Shown here piece by piece: positions 18,015 to 26,056 of a DNA stretch of 64,000 bases. The notes beneath the pieces are model-generated. The model searched no databases. It saw only the letters and a program-made list of their open reading frames with translations, and had not been told where the DNA came from. Positions within the stretch are counted from its first letter, which is position 1; the number at the start of each line of letters is the position of its first letter. The position numbers and the translations under genes were made by a program. The stretch is taken from the NCBI GenBank assembly GCA_036013055.1, contig DASCQM010000012.1, positions 203,630-267,629 of the forward strand, given 5' to 3'. This DNA is from SHYR01 sp036013055 (GTDB lineage Bacteria > Chloroflexota > Dehalococcoidia > UBA2979).

Positions 18015-18299
18015 TCATGCGCGCTCGATTGTGGCCGTCAGGCCGTAGGATTCCAGCCGCTCGCGATAGAGCTCCGCCAGTTCCAGCGGACAGGTGATCA
18101 CGCTGACCTGGCCGTGGTTGTGCGCCTGCAACATCAGCTCTGCCGCACGTTCAGCCGTCATCCTCGGAATGCTCTCGATCAGCGCGTGGATCACGTGGTC
18201 CATCGAGTTGTGATCGTCGTTGTGCAGGATCACGCGGTACGGCGGCAGCGTCTCGCTCAACTCCCGCGTGCGCGCCTCTTCGACGGGTGCCGTTGTCAT
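18015..18299 (-). CDS. clpS: ATP-dependent Clp protease adaptor ClpS (canonical)
   Basis: 94 residues, the usual ClpS length. It delivers N-degron substrates to ClpAP/ClpCP. The binding-pocket residues known from E. coli ClpS are kept: HNDDHNSMDHVI gives the Asn-Asp-Asp, Ser and Met gatekeeper, and QAHNHGQV supplies the pocket His. The C-terminal TCPLELAELYRERLESYGL is typical. Located 2 bp before an LLM oxidoreductase stop in the same orientation, so they are probably co-transcribed. A second, divergent ClpS lies at 24344-24721. Confidence 0.93.
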   Translation of the reverse strand: MTTAPVEEARTRELSETLPPYRVILHNDDHNSMDHVIHALIESIPRMTAERAAELMLQAHNHGQVSVITCPLELAELYRERLESYGLTATIERA

Positions 18300-18301
18300 G
18301 A

Positions 18302-19261
18302 CTACGAGCGCGAGGCGGCCAGAGCGACGGCGGCGAACGCCCGCTGCGTCGAGCCCTGTGCATCGTCGTCGGTGATCAGCGGCATCGCGAGAATCTCGCC
18401 CATACCGAGGTCGAGCAGCTCCAGCAGCCGGTCAGCCACCTGCTGCTCGCTACCGTGCGCGACGAGCTCGTCGACAAGCTCCGGGCTGAGGCCATCGGCC
18501 GCGTCCTCGTACCCGGCGGCGACGAACATCTCGCGATAGAACTGGTAGCTCGGGTAGCCCCCGATCTGCCGCTGGGCGGCCTCGCGCACCGCCTGCGGGT
18601 CGTCGCTGACGCTGACCGGTACGTGCATCACGATCGGCGGCGTGGGCCGGTCGGCGGCCGTCGCGCCTCGCTGAATCGCGGGCAGCGCGGTCTCGACGAG
18701 GTAGGCGGGCGGGCAGACCCACGTGATCGCGCCGTCGGAGAGTTCGCCGCAGAGTTCGAACGCGCCGGGTTGCAGCGCCGACGCCATCACCGGCGTGGGC
18801 ACGGGGCTGCCGATGCGCGCGCGAGCGCTGACGACGCTGCCGCTGAAGTCGACGCTGCCCTCGTGCAGCAGCGACCCGAGGATCGTGAGGTACTCGCGAA
18901 GCTGCGTCAGCGGCGTGCGGAAGTCGACGCCGAAGCCGCGCATCGCTCCCTTCGTGCTCGGACCGATGCCAAGGCGGAAGCGGCCCGGCGCCAGCGACTC
19001 GATCGCTACGACCTGTTGCGCGATGAAGACGGGGTTGCGCGGCCACGTCGGGATGATCGAGCTGCCCATGAGGATGCGGTCGGTGCGGGTGCCGGCTGCG
19101 GCGAAGACGGTGAGCGCGTCCGCCTGCGTGCCGCCGGTCGTGAGCCACGCGGCGGGGACGCCTGCATCCTCGGCCGCGACGATCTGTTCGACGGCGGCGG
19201 CGGCGTTCGGCGCCTGGATCGAGACGCCAATCGTGCCTCGTGCCTGCGCGATTTCAGCCAT
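18302..19261 (-). CDS. LLM class flavin-dependent oxidoreductase (luciferase-like)
   Basis: 319 residues of the luciferase-like TIM-barrel family using FMN or F420. Features are VSIQAPNAAAAVEQIVAAE, IPTWPRNPVFIAQQVVAIE, RFRLGIGPSTKGAMRGFG (the G-x-G-P/T/S-x cofactor loop) and ISCP-like VMASALQPGAFELCGELSDGA split over the barrel's C-terminal strands. Members oxidise alcohols, break down N-heterocycles or monooxygenate ketones; the substrate is unknown here. ATG 19261 gives the normal family start. Two bases separate it from clpS downstream. Confidence 0.88.
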   Translation of the reverse strand: MAEIAQARGTIGVSIQAPNAAAAVEQIVAAEDAGVPAAWLTTGGTQADALTVFAAAGTRTDRILMGSSIIPTWPRNPVFIAQQVVAIESLAPGRFRLGIGPSTKGAMRGFGVDFRTPLTQLREYLTILGSLLHEGSVDFSGSVVSARARIGSPVPTPVMASALQPGAFELCGELSDGAITWVCPPAYLVETALPAIQRGATAADRPTPPIVMHVPVSVSDDPQAVREAAQRQIGGYPSYQFYREMFVAAGYEDAADGLSPELVDELVAHGSEQQVADRLLELLDLGMGEILAMPLITDDDAQGSTQRAFAAVALAASRS

Positions 19262-19349
19262 GGCCGCACCGTAGGAGCCGCGTCGGGTCGCGTCAACGAG
19301 TGGCGTCCGGGAAATCGCCCACACGCGGGGCGCACCATATGATCCCGGC

Positions 19350-20309
19350 GTGATTCCAAACCTAATCCACGTCGCGATCGGGCTCGCCGTGCTGATCTCC
19401 GGCGCGTGGCTGACCGTGCGCTCCGCCTCGACGCTGGCCGCTTCCTTCGGCCTCAGCCGCGTGGTCATCGGTGCGACGGTGGTCGCGTTCGGTACGTCCG
19501 CGCCCGAATTTGTCGTCAGCCTCTTCGCAGCGACCCACGACGCCACCGGTATCGCCGTCGGCAACGTGCTCGGCTCGAACGTCGCGAACGTCGCACTCGT
19601 GCTCGGAATCTCCGCCCTCGTTGCGCCCATGACGGTTCACTGGCGGCTGCTGCGCTGGGAGATCCCCCTGCTCGGTGGCGCGACGCTGGTCACCGTCGTC
19701 TTCGCGGCCGATGGCGTCGTTGAGCGCTGGGAGGGGTTGCTGATGTTCGCCGGGCTCGTCGGCTTCATCGCGCTCTCGCCGCGGCTCTTCCCTGAGGCTG
19801 TCCGCGAGGAGGCCGACGAGGCAGTCGAGCAGGCGCCGGCGCTCTCGCCCGGTTGGCGTGGTGGCCCCCTTGAGGGTTTGCTGCTCGTCCTCGGGCTGAT
19901 CGCGCTCACCCTCGGCGCTGATCAGGCCGTTCGAGGGGCGGTGAGCATCGCGGAGAACATCGGCATCTCCGAGATTGCCATCGGCGCGACGATCGTCGCG
20001 ACTGGGACGAGCCTGCCAGAGGTCGCGACCAGCGTGGTCGCTGCCGTCCGACGGGAGCACGAGATCGCCGTGGCGAACGTGGTCGGATCGAACCTCTTCA
20101 ACCTGCTCGGCGTCGTCGGTCTGACCGCCGGAATCGTCACACTTGAGGTCGATCAGGATCTCTTCCGCTTCGAGATTCCCGCGCTTGTGCTGAGCACGCT
20201 GGTGCTGCTGCCGCTGGTGTGGCCGCGTTACCGCATCGCGCGGCCCGAGGGCGCGCTGCTGGTCGTGCTCTACGTCGCGTTCGTCGTCGCGGTGCTCGTC
20301 CGCTCCTGA
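19350..20309 (+). CDS. Calcium/sodium (cation) antiporter, CaCA family
   Basis: 319 residues with ten or so membrane segments. The two inverted alpha-repeats typical of Na+/Ca2+ exchangers are visible: GATVVAFGTSAPEFVVSLFA with GNVLGSNVANVALVLG (repeat 1), and GATIVATGTSLPEVATSVVA with ANVVGSNLFNLLGVVG (repeat 2). The conserved acidic residues are Glu in SAPE and SLPE. It resembles YrbG-type bacterial exchangers. A GTG start at 19350 lies 88 bp from the divergent LLM gene. Confidence 0.93.
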   Translation: MIPNLIHVAIGLAVLISGAWLTVRSASTLAASFGLSRVVIGATVVAFGTSAPEFVVSLFAATHDATGIAVGNVLGSNVANVALVLGISALVAPMTVHWRLLRWEIPLLGGATLVTVVFAADGVVERWEGLLMFAGLVGFIALSPRLFPEAVREEADEAVEQAPALSPGWRGGPLEGLLLVLGLIALTLGADQAVRGAVSIAENIGISEIAIGATIVATGTSLPEVATSVVAAVRREHEIAVANVVGSNLFNLLGVVGLTAGIVTLEVDQDLFRFEIPALVLSTLVLLPLVWPRYRIARPEGALLVVLYVAFVVAVLVRS

Positions 20310-20380
20310 GGGAGCCACCGGGCCCCTGAGGAGGTGCCTGTCTGCCGAGGTGCCGAATCCGCCCGCGGGGGTTCGCCGCG

Positions 20381-21928
20381 TTATTGCTGCAGCTGCTCGA
20401 CGAGTCGTGAACGCTGCAGCTTGCCCGTGACGGCGCGAGGCAGCGAGTCGAGGAAGCGGTACTGGTGCGGACGCTTGTACTCGGCTAGGTGCTGAGCGGC
20501 GTGAGCTTCGAGCATCGATGCGTCGAGCGTCGCACCCGGCTGGGTGACGACGCAGGCGGTGACCAGCGTCTTGCCGTCGCCGATGTCCAGCCCGACGACC
20601 GCGACCTCGGCGACGCCGTCGCAGGAGATCAGTGCCGCCTCGATCTCGACCGGCGAGAGGCGGTAGCCGAAGGACTTCATCACGTCGTCCGCCCGCCCGT
20701 GGAACCAGAGGTAGCCGTCATCGTCGAGTGAGGCGAGGTCGCCGCCAACGAACCAGTCACCGCGGTAGACGACGGCGTCTTCCTCGGGGCGCTGCCAGTA
20801 GCCGATCATCAGGCCGGGGTCGGAGCGATGCACCGCGAGTAGACCGACCTCCCCCGGCGGCAGCGGCTCGGGCGGCCCCTCCTCCGGCAGGATCGCGACG
20901 CGACGCCCCGGCTGGGGCCTGCCCGGCGAGCCCGCCTGCACCGGCGTCGATGGTCCCGATGAGATATAGGTGCTGACCTCGGTCATGCCGAGCGACTCGT
21001 AGATCTCGGTACCGGCGCGCTGCTGCCACTCGGCCCGCAGCTCGGGTGAGAGTGGCTCCGCAGCGACGAGCCCGTGGCGCAGCTTCGAGAGGTCACGGTC
21101 CTCGGGATGCCCGTATTTGAGGATCTGACGGTAGACCGTCGGCACCGCGACGAAGACCGTCACGCCGAGTCGCTCCAGCAGCGCGGGCCACTGATCGGCC
21201 TCGTACGTGCCGCCGAAGAGCATCGCGTGCGCCCCCGCCGCCCACGCGTCCATCAGCCCGACGCCGAGCGTGTACGACCAGTTGAGGACGCCGGCGTGCA
21301 GCGTGACATCGCTCTCGCGGAAGTCCTGCCAACCCTCGCGCATCATCGCGCGGCCGAATACCGACCGATGCGCGTGCAGCACGCCCTTCGGCTTCGAGGT
21401 CGTGCCGGAGGTATAGATCAGGAACGCGGCGTCCTCCGCGTCCGTCTCCGGCAGCGGGCCGGGGCCGTCGAGCGCTTCAAGCTCGTCGATGCCGACCTCG
21501 ATGCCCCTGTACGCACTCAGCCGCATCTCCGGCGCACTGACGATGCCGCGTGGCGTGGCGTCCTGCACGAAGAAATCGGCTTCCTCCTCCGTCAGCAGCG
21601 GCGAGGCAGGGATCGGTACGAGCCCGGCGACGGTCGCACCGAAGAAGGCGAACGCGTACTCAGGCGAGTGTGGCAGGCGCAGTAGCACGCGGTCGCCCGG
21701 CTCAAGGCCGCGCGCGAGTAACCCTCGACCGATCGCCTGAACGCGATCCCACGCCTGTGCGTACGTCCACGAGCGCTCGCCGTCGTCGAGCACGAACGTG
21801 AAGGCGGGACGATCCGCAGTCGCGGCGTCACCCGCGCGCCCGCCGAGGCAGAAGCGCGCGAGGTTGAGAGCGCCCGCCACGGGGGCAGTCGGTTGCTCGG
21901 TCGGACGTTCGGTCAGGTGGTCTGCCAC
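20381..21928 (-). CDS. Acyl-CoA synthetase, benzoate-CoA ligase-like (AMP-binding)
   Basis: 515 residues of the ANL adenylating family, which activates a carboxylic acid to its CoA thioester with ATP. The P-loop-like motif is FLIYTSGTTSKPKGVLH. YESLGMTEVSTYI (A5), GDLASLDDDGYLWFHGRADD (A7/A8) and the catalytic Lys in RAVTGKLQR (A10) are all present. The segment LNWSYTLGVGLMDAWAAGA and the overall length resemble benzoate/aromatic-acid CoA ligases. Translation appears to begin at GTG 21928 with no strong ribosome site. Last gene of the run 22447 to 20381 (thiolase-fold protein, DUF35, ligase), suggesting aromatic or alicyclic acid catabolism. Confidence 0.88.
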   Translation of the reverse strand: MADHLTERPTEQPTAPVAGALNLARFCLGGRAGDAATADRPAFTFVLDDGERSWTYAQAWDRVQAIGRGLLARGLEPGDRVLLRLPHSPEYAFAFFGATVAGLVPIPASPLLTEEEADFFVQDATPRGIVSAPEMRLSAYRGIEVGIDELEALDGPGPLPETDAEDAAFLIYTSGTTSKPKGVLHAHRSVFGRAMMREGWQDFRESDVTLHAGVLNWSYTLGVGLMDAWAAGAHAMLFGGTYEADQWPALLERLGVTVFVAVPTVYRQILKYGHPEDRDLSKLRHGLVAAEPLSPELRAEWQQRAGTEIYESLGMTEVSTYISSGPSTPVQAGSPGRPQPGRRVAILPEEGPPEPLPPGEVGLLAVHRSDPGLMIGYWQRPEEDAVVYRGDWFVGGDLASLDDDGYLWFHGRADDVMKSFGYRLSPVEIEAALISCDGVAEVAVVGLDIGDGKTLVTACVVTQPGATLDASMLEAHAAQHLAEYKRPHQYRFLDSLPRAVTGKLQRSRLVEQLQQ

Positions 21929-21998
21929 GCGCGCATGCTAGCAGCCGCCGGAGCATCTCCGGCAACTGCCACGCACGCAGGGATTTCGACCGTCAGTG

Positions 21999-22412
21999 CT
22001 ACGCCGGGACGAAGACCGGGATCGGGTAGCCGCCGTCGTCCTGCTGCTCGAAGTCCACCTTCACGCGCATGCCACACGAGATGTCCGTCGTCGGGTCATC
22101 GACGCCCATAACATTCGTGAAGATGCGGAAGCCCTCGTCCAGATCGACGTAGGCGATCGCGTACGCGCCGAGGTCGACAAAGCTCGGGTGTCGCGTCTGG
22201 CGGACGACGGAGTAGGTGTAGACCTCGCCCTCGCCCTTGGACGTCTTCACGGCAAGGTTGCCGGAGCCGCAGTTCGTGCAGTGCATGCGCGGGGTGAAGA
22301 CCACCTCGTTGCAGTCAGAGCACTGCTGGTAGTTCAACTTGCCGTCCTTCACCGCCTCCCAGTAGGGCTCGGTGTTCGGCTCGGGGAATCGGGGTTGTGG
22401 TCGGTTTGGCAT
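21999..22412 (-). CDS. DUF35 (OB-fold/zinc-ribbon) protein
   Basis: 137 residues. The N-terminal helix EPNTEPYWEAVKDGKLNYQ leads into a four-Cys rubredoxin-like zinc ribbon (CSDCNEVVFTPRMHCTNCG), followed by the OB fold (GEVYTYSVVRQTRHPSF, YVDLDEGFRIFTNVMG). DUF35 proteins usually pair with a thiolase-fold partner encoded next door and form part of its active complex. Here the partner starts 34 bp upstream in the same operon. An AGAGGAG-type ribosome site precedes the ATG. Confidence 0.92.
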   Translation of the reverse strand: MPNRPQPRFPEPNTEPYWEAVKDGKLNYQQCSDCNEVVFTPRMHCTNCGSGNLAVKTSKGEGEVYTYSVVRQTRHPSFVDLGAYAIAYVDLDEGFRIFTNVMGVDDPTTDISCGMRVKVDFEQQDDGGYPIPVFVPA

Positions 22413-22446
22413 CTCTTCGCTCCTCTTCGTGCGGGGTTGTTCGCTG

Positions 22447-23640
22447 CTAGTCCTTGGCCAGGATCACGGTGCCACCGGTGTGGCCGCCGCCCAGGTTTCC
22501 GCCGTTGCCGTGGGCCACAGCGAGCTGTGCGCCGTCGACCTGCGAGGTGGACTCGCCGCGAAGCTGTCGCACGGACTCCAGAATCAGGAACAGTCCTCGC
22601 ATGCCGGGGTGGTTCGACGAGAGCCCGCCGCCATCAGTGTTCAGCGTCGGCTTCAACGCCGTGTCCCAGCGCAGTCGCCCGTCCTTCACAAAGTCGCCGA
22701 GCTCGCCCTTCTTGAGGAAGCCGAGATCCTCAAGGCAGACCGCGACGGTGATCGTGAACGAGTCGTAGATCATCGCGATGTCGATCTCGCTCGGTGAAAT
22801 GCCAGCCTCGCCAAAGGCGATCGGCCCGCTCTGCGCGCCGGCGGAGACGGTGATATCGCCGCCGTTCTCGCGGTACTTCGTGGCCTCCCCCGAGCCGAGC
22901 AGCCAGACCGGGTCCTTCTTGATGCCCTTCGCCACGTCTGCGGAGACGATCACCGCGGCGCCGCCGCCGTCGCTGACCATGCAGCACTCAAGCAGCCGTA
23001 GTGGGTCGGCGATCGTCCTTGACTCCATCACGTCATCGACGGTGATCTCGGCCACCGGCTCAAACGCGAGGTCGGTCATCGCCTGTACCGCCTCCGGGTT
23101 GCGCATCGCGTGCGCGCGAGTGGCGACAGAGATCTCGGCGAACTCCTCGTGCTTGCTGCCGTAGTCGTGCATGTGCCGCGTCTTGACGAGGCCGTAGTTG
23201 GAGATCAGCGTCGCGCCGTAGGGGTCTTCCATGTTCGCCTGCCAGTTGGCGGGGCCGGCGCCGGTCGCGCCGCCGGTACCGATGGCGCGGCGTGACGAGG
23301 CGGCGATTGAGCCGTAACTGATCACAGCGACGTTGGCCTTACCGGCCGCGATGTCGCGCATGGCGTGGGCCGTCTGGAACTCGTAGGAGGACCCGCCGAC
23401 CTGCGTGGTGTCGATCACGCGGGGGTTGATGCCGAGGTAGGCCGGGAAGCCAAGACCGCCGCCACCTTCGCCGTCGTTTGTGTCGTAGACGGCGTCGACG
23501 TCGGCGAGCGAGAGCCCGGCGTCGTCGAGTGCCGCACGGATTGATTCGATCTTGATCTGCATCGCGCTTCGGCCGGGAGCGACCCTCAGCGGGTACTCAT
23601 GGATTCCGGCGATCGCGGTCTCGCGCTTCTGGTTGGCCAT
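22447..23640 (-). CDS. Thiolase-fold (SCP2-type/Ltp2-like) protein, probably lacking thiolase cysteines
   Basis: 397 residues with the thiolase fold (AIAGIHEYPLRVAPGRSAMQ, IRAALDDAGLSLADVDAVYD, CMVSDGGGAAVIVSA, IYDSFTITVAVCLEDLGF, NTDGGGLSSNHPGMRG). At the usual nucleophilic Cys position the sequence reads VGGSSYEFQTAHAM. The usual C-terminal Cys region reads AVAHGNGGNLGGGHTGG. Both cysteines appear to be absent, as in the Ltp2-type proteins that act with a DUF35 partner as retro-aldolases in steroid side-chain breakdown. Operon: this gene, DUF35, acyl-CoA ligase. GAGAGGG precedes the ATG. The aldolase role is inference. Confidence 0.85.
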   Translation of the reverse strand: MANQKRETAIAGIHEYPLRVAPGRSAMQIKIESIRAALDDAGLSLADVDAVYDTNDGEGGGGLGFPAYLGINPRVIDTTQVGGSSYEFQTAHAMRDIAAGKANVAVISYGSIAASSRRAIGTGGATGAGPANWQANMEDPYGATLISNYGLVKTRHMHDYGSKHEEFAEISVATRAHAMRNPEAVQAMTDLAFEPVAEITVDDVMESRTIADPLRLLECCMVSDGGGAAVIVSADVAKGIKKDPVWLLGSGEATKYRENGGDITVSAGAQSGPIAFGEAGISPSEIDIAMIYDSFTITVAVCLEDLGFLKKGELGDFVKDGRLRWDTALKPTLNTDGGGLSSNHPGMRGLFLILESVRQLRGESTSQVDGAQLAVAHGNGGNLGGGHTGGTVILAKD

Positions 23641-23783
23641 CTGCGGCCCTCTCTTTCGTTAACTGGAGATTGCCGCGCATTGCTAGCACTGACGGATGCA
23701 CCCCGTCAATCACGATCGCGTTTGGCGCGCCTTCCGTCGGGCTGCGTCTTGCCCGTCGATCGCGGCGAAGGTACGGTGCGGCG

Positions 23784-24347
23784 ATGCGCGTTGGCGTTAT
23801 CTCGGACACCCATCTGCCCTCGCTGATCCGTAGCCTGGATGAGCTCGGGCCGGAGTGCGCTGACTTTCTTCAGACCGTCGAACTGATACTGCACTCCGGC
23901 GATATCTCCACACGCAGCGTGCTCGACTGGTGCGAGCAGTTCGCGCCGGTGCTGGCCGTGCGCGGGAACCACGACGTCTTCGAGGACGAGCGGCTCGACG
24001 AGGAGCAGGTGCTCGAGCTCGAGGGCTGGCACGTCGGCATGGCGCACGACCTGCATCGAGGTGGCGGCGTGACCTCGTCCGACGTCGCCGATCGCGTCTT
24101 CGGTGGCGCGAAGCTTGATCTGATGATCGCCGGCGACACGCACGTCGACCGGCTCGAGCAGAGCGATGGCGTGGTGATGCTCAACTCCGGCAGCCCGAAC
24201 CTTCCGCACCACAAAGAGACGCGCCTCGGCACCGTCGCGCTGCTCGATCTCGAGCCGGAGCGGATGCGGGTCGAGATCGTGGTGCTCGGCCACAGCGACG
24301 GCGCGCTGAACCCCGGCGCAGCGCGCTCGCTTGAGGTCAGCCGCTAA
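23784..24347 (+). CDS. Calcineurin-like metallophosphoesterase (YfcE type)
   Basis: 187 residues. The dinuclear metal-site motifs are all visible: VGVISDTHLP (D-x-H), LILHSGDIS (GD), LAVRGNHDVF (GNHD), GMAHDLHRGG (H) and IAGDTHVDRLEQSD (G-D-T-H). The family hydrolyses phosphodiesters in vitro; the natural substrate is unknown. ATG 23784 begins directly at the conserved core. The stop overlaps the convergent clpS-like gene by 4 bp. Confidence 0.9.
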   Translation: MRVGVISDTHLPSLIRSLDELGPECADFLQTVELILHSGDISTRSVLDWCEQFAPVLAVRGNHDVFEDERLDEEQVLELEGWHVGMAHDLHRGGGVTSSDVADRVFGGAKLDLMIAGDTHVDRLEQSDGVVMLNSGSPNLPHHKETRLGTVALLDLEPERMRVEIVVLGHSDGALNPGAARSLEVSR

Positions 24348-24721
24348 CCGGGCTCCGGCGCGTCGGCCGGTTCGACGATTGCCGACATCGAACCCTTGCA
24401 GTGCGGAATGCGCGGGTCGGCGCCGTAGGCGTGGACCTCCTGCTGGTGCTCGGTCACCTGCTCGTGGCTGGCGGTCTCCATCACGACCTGCCCCGCGTTG
24501 TCGACGATCGCGGCGAGCGCAAAGGCCTTCTCGCGGCCGTAGCCGAGTACCTTCGCGAGCATCTCGATCACGTACTGGTACGTGTGGTCATCGTCGTCGA
24601 GCAGGATCAGGTGGTAGAGCGGCTCAAGCGACGTGTCCGGCTCATCGAGTTCGACGCGGCCGGGCTCGGCAACTGTTGGTCCGGTCGTTGGCGGTCCGGT
24701 GCCCGGCGGTGGTGTCGTCAT
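24344..24721 (-). CDS. ClpS-like adaptor, divergent second copy
   Basis: 125 residues with a Pro/Thr/Gly-rich N-terminal extension of about 35 residues, then a ClpS fold (YHLILLDDDDHTYQYVIEML, KAFALAAIVDNAGQVVMETA). Aligned with the canonical ClpS at 18015, the pocket Asn becomes Asp, the gatekeeper Met becomes Tyr and the pocket His becomes Asp. N-degron recognition is therefore probably changed or lost, while the ClpA/C-facing surface may remain. The C-terminal tail (HCKGSMSAIVEPADAPEPG) is also longer than usual. Convergent with the metallophosphoesterase. Confidence 0.85.
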   Translation of the reverse strand: MTTPPPGTGPPTTGPTVAEPGRVELDEPDTSLEPLYHLILLDDDDHTYQYVIEMLAKVLGYGREKAFALAAIVDNAGQVVMETASHEQVTEHQQEVHAYGADPRIPHCKGSMSAIVEPADAPEPG

Positions 24722-24760
24722 GCTCGCAGTATCGCGCGCCTGCGCGCTCGTGTGCGCTCG

Positions 24761-25912
24761 CTAGTCCGCGAGCGACTCGCTCACCGTGCCGCCTGCGATC
24801 AGCGCATCGATCTGCTCGGCGCTGCGACCGATGTCTGCGAGCACCTCGCGGCTGTGCTCACCGGCGAGCGGTGGCCCGGCGGTGGGGCCCGTGTCGGCGT
24901 TCGAGAGGTGGATCGGTGACGAGATCGCGCGCAGGCTGCCGACGATCGGGTCGGGCAGCTCCGCGATCATGCCGCGGTCCTCGAAGTAGGGGAGGTTCAC
25001 CGCATCGGGCATCGTGCGCACGACGCCGTAGGGTGCCCCGGCCGCGCGCATCGCCTCGGCGACCTGATCGAGCGTCAGCGGCGCGACCCACGACGCGATC
25101 TGCTCGTTGGCGTCGGCCGGTTGATCGCCGGTCACCTCCGGGTGGCCCAGCGCGTGGGCGATGCGCAGCCAGTTGTGCGGGCTGCCGATGTTGATCGTGA
25201 CGTGGCCGTCCTTCGTGGCATGGACAGGGTGCCGGAACGCGCGCCACTCTGCTTCCGGGTCGCTGTCGGCGGTCGCGTTCAGCGGCGGCGTCGAGACCTC
25301 GGAGAGCATCGCGAGCTGCGACTCCATCAGCGTGACGTCGATCTGCTGGCCCTTGCCGGTCTGCTGGCGGTCGTAGAGCGCGGCGAGGATGCCGGAGAAC
25401 GTGTTCATGCCAGTCACGATGTCCGCGACGGTGATGCCGGGCGCGAACGGCACCTCCGCGCCCTGTGCCTGCTGCTGCACCCACAGCAGCCCCGCCTCCG
25501 CGTGCGCCACCGCGCCGTAGGCACGTCGGTCGGTCTCCGGGCCGCTCTGCCCGAAGCCGGAGATCGAGGCGTAGATCAGCTCGGGACGGCCCGCCGAGAG
25601 CTGCTCATAGCCGAGCCCCCAGCGCGCCATCACGCCGGGCGTGAAGTTCTCGACGATCACATCGGCACGCGCCGCGAGATCGCGGGCGACAGCCACGCCG
25701 TCCGGCTGGCTGAGGTCGACGGCGATCGAGCGCTTGCCGAGGTTGGCGGCGGGGCTGCCCGTGGCGCGCATCGGTCCGTCCGTCTCGGGCGTCGGACGGT
25801 CGACCTTGAGCACGTTTGCGCCCGCGTCGGCGAGCATGCGCGTGCAGAGCGGTCCGGCGACCACCCGCGTGAAGTCGAGCACCTCGATGCCTTCAAGAAC
25901 GCGTCGTGCCAT
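24761..25912 (-). CDS. CaiB/BaiF (type III) CoA-transferase
   Basis: 383 residues of the family III CoA-transferases, which move CoA between acyl-CoA and free acid. Family hallmarks are LEGIEVLDFTRVVAGPLCT, LADAGANVLKVDRP, GKRSIAVDLSQPDG, ADVIVENFTPGVMARWGLGY, ISGFGQSGPE and GQQIDVTLMESQLAML. The catalytic Asp region is less typical (FAPGITVADIVTG), as in several subgroups. ATG 25912 fits the normal N-terminus. Near the ligase/thiolase-fold/DUF35 operon on the same strand but about 400 bp beyond the clpS-like gene. Substrate not predictable. Confidence 0.9.
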   Translation of the reverse strand: MARRVLEGIEVLDFTRVVAGPLCTRMLADAGANVLKVDRPTPETDGPMRATGSPAANLGKRSIAVDLSQPDGVAVARDLAARADVIVENFTPGVMARWGLGYEQLSAGRPELIYASISGFGQSGPETDRRAYGAVAHAEAGLLWVQQQAQGAEVPFAPGITVADIVTGMNTFSGILAALYDRQQTGKGQQIDVTLMESQLAMLSEVSTPPLNATADSDPEAEWRAFRHPVHATKDGHVTINIGSPHNWLRIAHALGHPEVTGDQPADANEQIASWVAPLTLDQVAEAMRAAGAPYGVVRTMPDAVNLPYFEDRGMIAELPDPIVGSLRAISSPIHLSNADTGPTAGPPLAGEHSREVLADIGRSAEQIDALIAGGTVSESLAD

Positions 25913-26056
25913 GGAGTCCTCGCTTCTGCGTGTGATCAATGTCCCAGTCTTTGACGGCGCAGTGTGCGCGCGACAGAGTCTCTCTGTGTATTCGAAGTAT
26001 CTCAGCAGCCGAGGGAACTCGCGAGGAGCGCGCCGCGTGGTGGGCGGGGCCGCCCG

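Noticed and set aside
20310..20380. GC-rich gap between the cation exchanger and the acyl-CoA ligase
   Set aside because: Looked for a terminator or small RNA; no convincing stem with a T-run.
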